This document shows positions 13,604 through 15,556 of a stretch of DNA of 15,556 bases, in pieces. Below the pieces are notes generated by a model that was not told the DNA's origin, ran no database searches, and saw only the letters and a program-made list of their open reading frames with translations. Each line of letters begins with the position of its first letter. Position 1 is the stretch's first letter. The DNA is from Lachnospiraceae bacterium UBA7110 (GTDB lineage Bacteria > Bacillota > Clostridia > Lachnospirales > Lachnospiraceae): the NCBI GenBank assembly GCA_002492295.1, contig DKYC01000047.1:2234-17789 (forward strand), read 5' to 3'. The position numbers and the translations under genes were made by a program.

Positions 13604-15286
13604 ATGGATAGAAGAAAAGAAAATAACAACAGTTACACTGTTACGGTGGGCGGGAAGACAAGGGAATATCCCGCGGGAATTACATATGGTGAAATTGCGA
13701 CCGTTTACCAGAAGGATTATCCGCATCAGATTGCGCTTGCAGTGCGGGACGGAAAAATCAGGGAGCTGTTTAAAAAGGTGGACAGGGACTGTACGGTGGA
13801 GTTTCTGACGCTCACGGACGATACGGGACATAAGACCTATAACAGGACGGCGATTTTGATTTTGATGAAGGCAATCCAGGAGGTTGTGGGTGCCGATAAA
13901 ATTGAAAAGATTAAGCTCGAATTTGCAATCGGGAACGGGTTATACTGCTCAAAAAAAGGCGATTTTGAGATAACGGACGCGTTGATTGCACAGGTGAAGG
14001 CTAAAATGCAGGAGTACATTAACAGGGATTTGTATGTGATTAAGCGTTCCATGCCGCTTGAGGAGGCGAATGCTATCTTTAGCGAGCAGAAGATGGAGGA
14101 TAAGGTTAATCTCTTTAAATACAGGGGCAGCTCGACCGTCAATGTGTATAACCTTGACGGTTACAAGGATTATTATTACGGCTATATGCTGCCAAGCACG
14201 GGCTACGTGAAGCATTTTGATTTGCAGAAATATGAGGACGGCTTTGTGCTGATTTTGCCTGAGAAGAGCAATCCGGATGTGCTGGGGGAATTTAAACCGC
14301 TTCCGAAGCTGTTCCGCGCGATGTCGATTGCGACGGACTGGGGCGGGAAGCTTGGCGTTGATACGGTGGCGGACTTAAATGACGAGATACGCGCAGGCAG
14401 GTTTAATGAGCTTGTTTTAGTGCAGGAGGCGCTACAGGAGCGGCGTATCAGTGAGATTGCGTCGGATATCGTGTCGAGGGGCGGCGTGAAATTCGTGATG
14501 ATTGCGGGACCGTCCTCGTCGGGAAAGACGACCTTTTCACACAGGCTTTCCGTACAGCTAAAGACCCACGGGCTTGTGCCGCATCCGATTGCGGTGGACG
14601 ATTATTTTGTGGACAGGGAGAATACGCCAAGACAGCCAAACGGCGACTATGATTTCGAGTGCCTTGAGGCGATTGACATGAAGCAGTTTAACGAGGACAT
14701 GTTAAAGCTTCTTGCGGGCGAGCGCGTGGAGCTTCCGACCTTTAATTTTGTCACGGGAAAGCGGGAATACAAAGGAAACTTTAAGCAGCTTGGCGCGGAT
14801 GATGTGCTTGTGATAGAAGGAATACACGGGCTGAACGACAAGATGTCCTATGCGCTTCCGGCAGAGAGTAAGTATAAAATCTATATCAGCGCGCTCACGT
14901 CGCTCAATATCGATGAGCACAACCGTATCCCGACGACAGACGGAAGGCTTCTTAGGCGGATGGTGCGGGATGCGCGGACAAGGGGTGCTACGGCAAAGCG
15001 CACGATACATATGTGGCCGTCGGTCAGAAAGGGCGAGGAGGAGAATATTTTCCCGTTCCAGGAGAGCGCGGACGCAATGTTTAATTCCGCACTGATTTAC
15101 GAGCTTGCGGTGCTGAAGCAGTATGCGGAGCCGCTTCTTTACAACATTGAGAAGGGTGAGCCGGAGTATTTTGAAGCAGTGCGGCTGTTAAAATTTTTAA
15201 GCTACTTTTTGGGTGTCAGTACGGAGGCATTGCCGAAAAATTCCATTGTCAGGGAGTTTGTGGGAGGAAGCTGCTTTAAGGTATAG
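13604..15286 (+). CDS. Nucleoside (uridine-type) kinase with TGS/ThrRS-like N-terminal domains
   Basis: This is a 560-residue multidomain protein. Residues about 10-72 look like a TGS domain (T-V-T-V-G-G-K-T-R-E-Y-P-A-G-I-T), followed at about 75-250 by a region resembling the threonyl/alanyl-tRNA synthetase second additional domain, with the usual catalytic histidine pair not evident. The C-terminal half (about 285-560) is a P-loop kinase of the phosphoribulokinase/uridine kinase group: Walker A G-P-S-S-S-G-K-T at 302-309, V-D-D-Y-F with D332/D333, and V-I-E-G-I-H-G. It likely phosphorylates a nucleoside in salvage; the exact substrate is not known. GAGGGG (13591-13596) sits 7 bases before ATG 13604. 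It is 53 bases after the nif3-like gene and probably in the same operon. Confidence 0.88.
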   Translation: MDRRKENNNSYTVTVGGKTREYPAGITYGEIATVYQKDYPHQIALAVRDGKIRELFKKVDRDCTVEFLTLTDDTGHKTYNRTAILILMKAIQEVVGADKIEKIKLEFAIGNGLYCSKKGDFEITDALIAQVKAKMQEYINRDLYVIKRSMPLEEANAIFSEQKMEDKVNLFKYRGSSTVNVYNLDGYKDYYYGYMLPSTGYVKHFDLQKYEDGFVLILPEKSNPDVLGEFKPLPKLFRAMSIATDWGGKLGVDTVADLNDEIRAGRFNELVLVQEALQERRISEIASDIVSRGGVKFVMIAGPSSSGKTTFSHRLSVQLKTHGLVPHPIAVDDYFVDRENTPRQPNGDYDFECLEAIDMKQFNEDMLKLLAGERVELPTFNFVTGKREYKGNFKQLGADDVLVIEGIHGLNDKMSYALPAESKYKIYISALTSLNIDEHNRIPTTDGRLLRRMVRDARTRGATAKRTIHMWPSVRKGEEENIFPFQESADAMFNSALIYELAVLKQYAEPLLYNIEKGEPEYFEAVRLLKFLSYFLGVSTEALPKNSIVREFVGGSCFKV

Positions 15287-15311
15287 GACTTATTATTGGG
15301 AGGAAATCTGA

Positions 15312-15443
15312 GTGATAAAGGTATTAAAGCGGTGTGCGGCACAGCTTTTGGTTCTTGTTTTTTATATTACCAGTGTGGCTTACCGAACAGGAAACAATGG
15401 ATTAGGCATGATTAAACATTTAAAAGAGTGGGCAGACAGTTAA
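15312..15443 (+). CDS. Possible 43-residue single-pass membrane peptide (GTG start)
   Basis: A short open frame begins with GTG at 15312 and ends with TAA at 15441-15443. GGGAGG (15298-15303) lies 8 bases upstream, as good a ribosome binding site as those of the known genes here. The peptide has a basic N-terminus (K3, K6, R7), a hydrophobic stretch of about 17 residues (8-24: A-A-Q-L-L-V-L-V-F-Y-I-T), then a polar tail with N-N-G, K-H-L-K-E-W and a terminal Ser. This fits a one-helix membrane peptide with the N-terminus inside. It lies 25 bases after the nucleoside kinase gene and just before rnpB, whose promoter overlaps its last codons. I recognise no family. It may be real or a decayed remnant. 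Confidence 0.5.
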   Translation: MIKVLKRCAAQLLVLVFYITSVAYRTGNNGLGMIKHLKEWADS

Positions 15444-15460
15444 AACGGTTATGATAAAAT
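15433..15460 (+). promoter_or_regulatory. Probable rnpB promoter
   Basis: CAGACA (15433-15438, 4 of 6 matches) and TAAAAT (15455-15460, 5 of 6) are 16 bases apart and would start transcription near 15467, directly before the RNase P RNA. An alternative -10 is TATGAT at 15450-15455, for which no good -35 is found. The -35 hexamer lies within the last codons of the 43-residue ORF. Confidence 0.5.
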
Positions 15461-15466
15461 GCCACT

Positions 15467-15556
15467 GTGGCAAATGATCGCAGCTTTCGCGGAATGCGGA
15501 AGGTGAGGAAAGTCCGGGCTCCATAGGGCAGGATGCCGGATAACGTCCGGTGGAGG
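15467..15556 (+). ncRNA. rnpB: RNase P RNA, 5' part (3' end outside window)
   Basis: The block at 15505-15522 (core G-A-G-G-A-A-A-G-T-C-C-G-G-G-C-T-C-C) is the conserved 5' strand of the bacterial RNase P RNA P4 region. It is followed by A-T-A-G-G-G-C-A-G-G and a helix pairing around 15536-15540 with 15546-15550 enclosing T-A-A-C-G, in the same order as in the E. coli RNA. A short hairpin upstream (about 15478-15497) fits P3. The RNA is the catalytic subunit that matures tRNA 5' ends. The 5' end at 15467 is inferred from the promoter and is approximate; the gene runs past the window end. The sequence up to the edge fits an A-type RNA. Confidence 0.93.

Noticed and set aside
15312..15443. Reading the 43-residue peptide as an AgrD-type cyclic lactone autoinducer precursor
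   Set aside because: The region after the hydrophobic helix has no cysteine for a thiolactone ring and no agrB-like gene is nearby.
1..15556. Search for CRISPR arrays, insertion sequences, tRNA genes, toxin-antitoxin or phage-defence genes
   Set aside because: No regularly spaced direct repeats, transposase motifs, tRNA cloverleaf sequences or defence-type proteins were seen; nearly all the window is explained by core metabolic and information-processing genes.

Overview
The window looks like chromosomal DNA of a Gram-positive anaerobe of class Clostridia, most likely family Lachnospiraceae. The reasons are strong AGGAGG-type ribosome binding sites, a hexuronate-catabolism cluster of gut-Firmicute type, and a dgt-dnaG-rpoD-trmK-nif3 'macromolecular synthesis' order followed by a TGS-domain nucleoside kinase and rnpB. 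The genus cannot be read from the sequence. I see no transposase, integrase, CRISPR array or tRNA gene. The window is densely packed and mostly core.

Region 1 (1-5040, + strand) is a uronate operon: the 3' end of tagaturonate reductase (uxaB), altronate dehydratase (uxaA), 2-keto-3-deoxygluconate kinase (kdgK), a short-chain dehydrogenase of the gluconate 5-dehydrogenase/DhuD type, and a KDPG aldolase (kdgA) with an extra C-terminal VOC/glyoxalase-like domain. It ends at a clear intrinsic terminator (5007-5040). Together these enzymes take galacturonate-derived tagaturonate through altronate, KDG and KDPG to pyruvate and glyceraldehyde 3-phosphate. The SDR probably feeds unsaturated uronates into the same KDG pool.

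Region 2 (5041-6270, + strand) holds three small genes: an unrecognised 100-aa protein, a HIT-family nucleotide hydrolase, and a 78-aa HPr-like protein. The last keeps the regulatory-serine region of HPr but lacks the phosphocarrier histidine; it has its own promoter and a leader hairpin. A long hairpin (6234-6269) separates it from the convergent MATE transporter gene (6345-7694, - strand), which has a near-consensus promoter at 7742-7770.

Region 3 (7956-15286, + strand) is an information-processing operon: dNTP triphosphohydrolase (dgt), primase (dnaG), housekeeping sigma factor (rpoD), tRNA m1A22 methyltransferase (trmK), a Nif3-family dinuclear-metal protein, and a TGS/ThrRS-like nucleoside kinase. 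Spacing is tight and several ribosome binding sites touch or overlap the preceding stop codon.

Region 4 (15287-15556) has a previously unlisted 43-codon GTG-start ORF for a possible single-pass membrane peptide, then a promoter and the 5' part of the RNase P RNA gene, cut by the window end.

No clearly new multi-gene system is visible. The points most worth following are the aldolase-VOC fusion, the His-less HPr homologue with its leader hairpin, and the small membrane ORF in front of rnpB.
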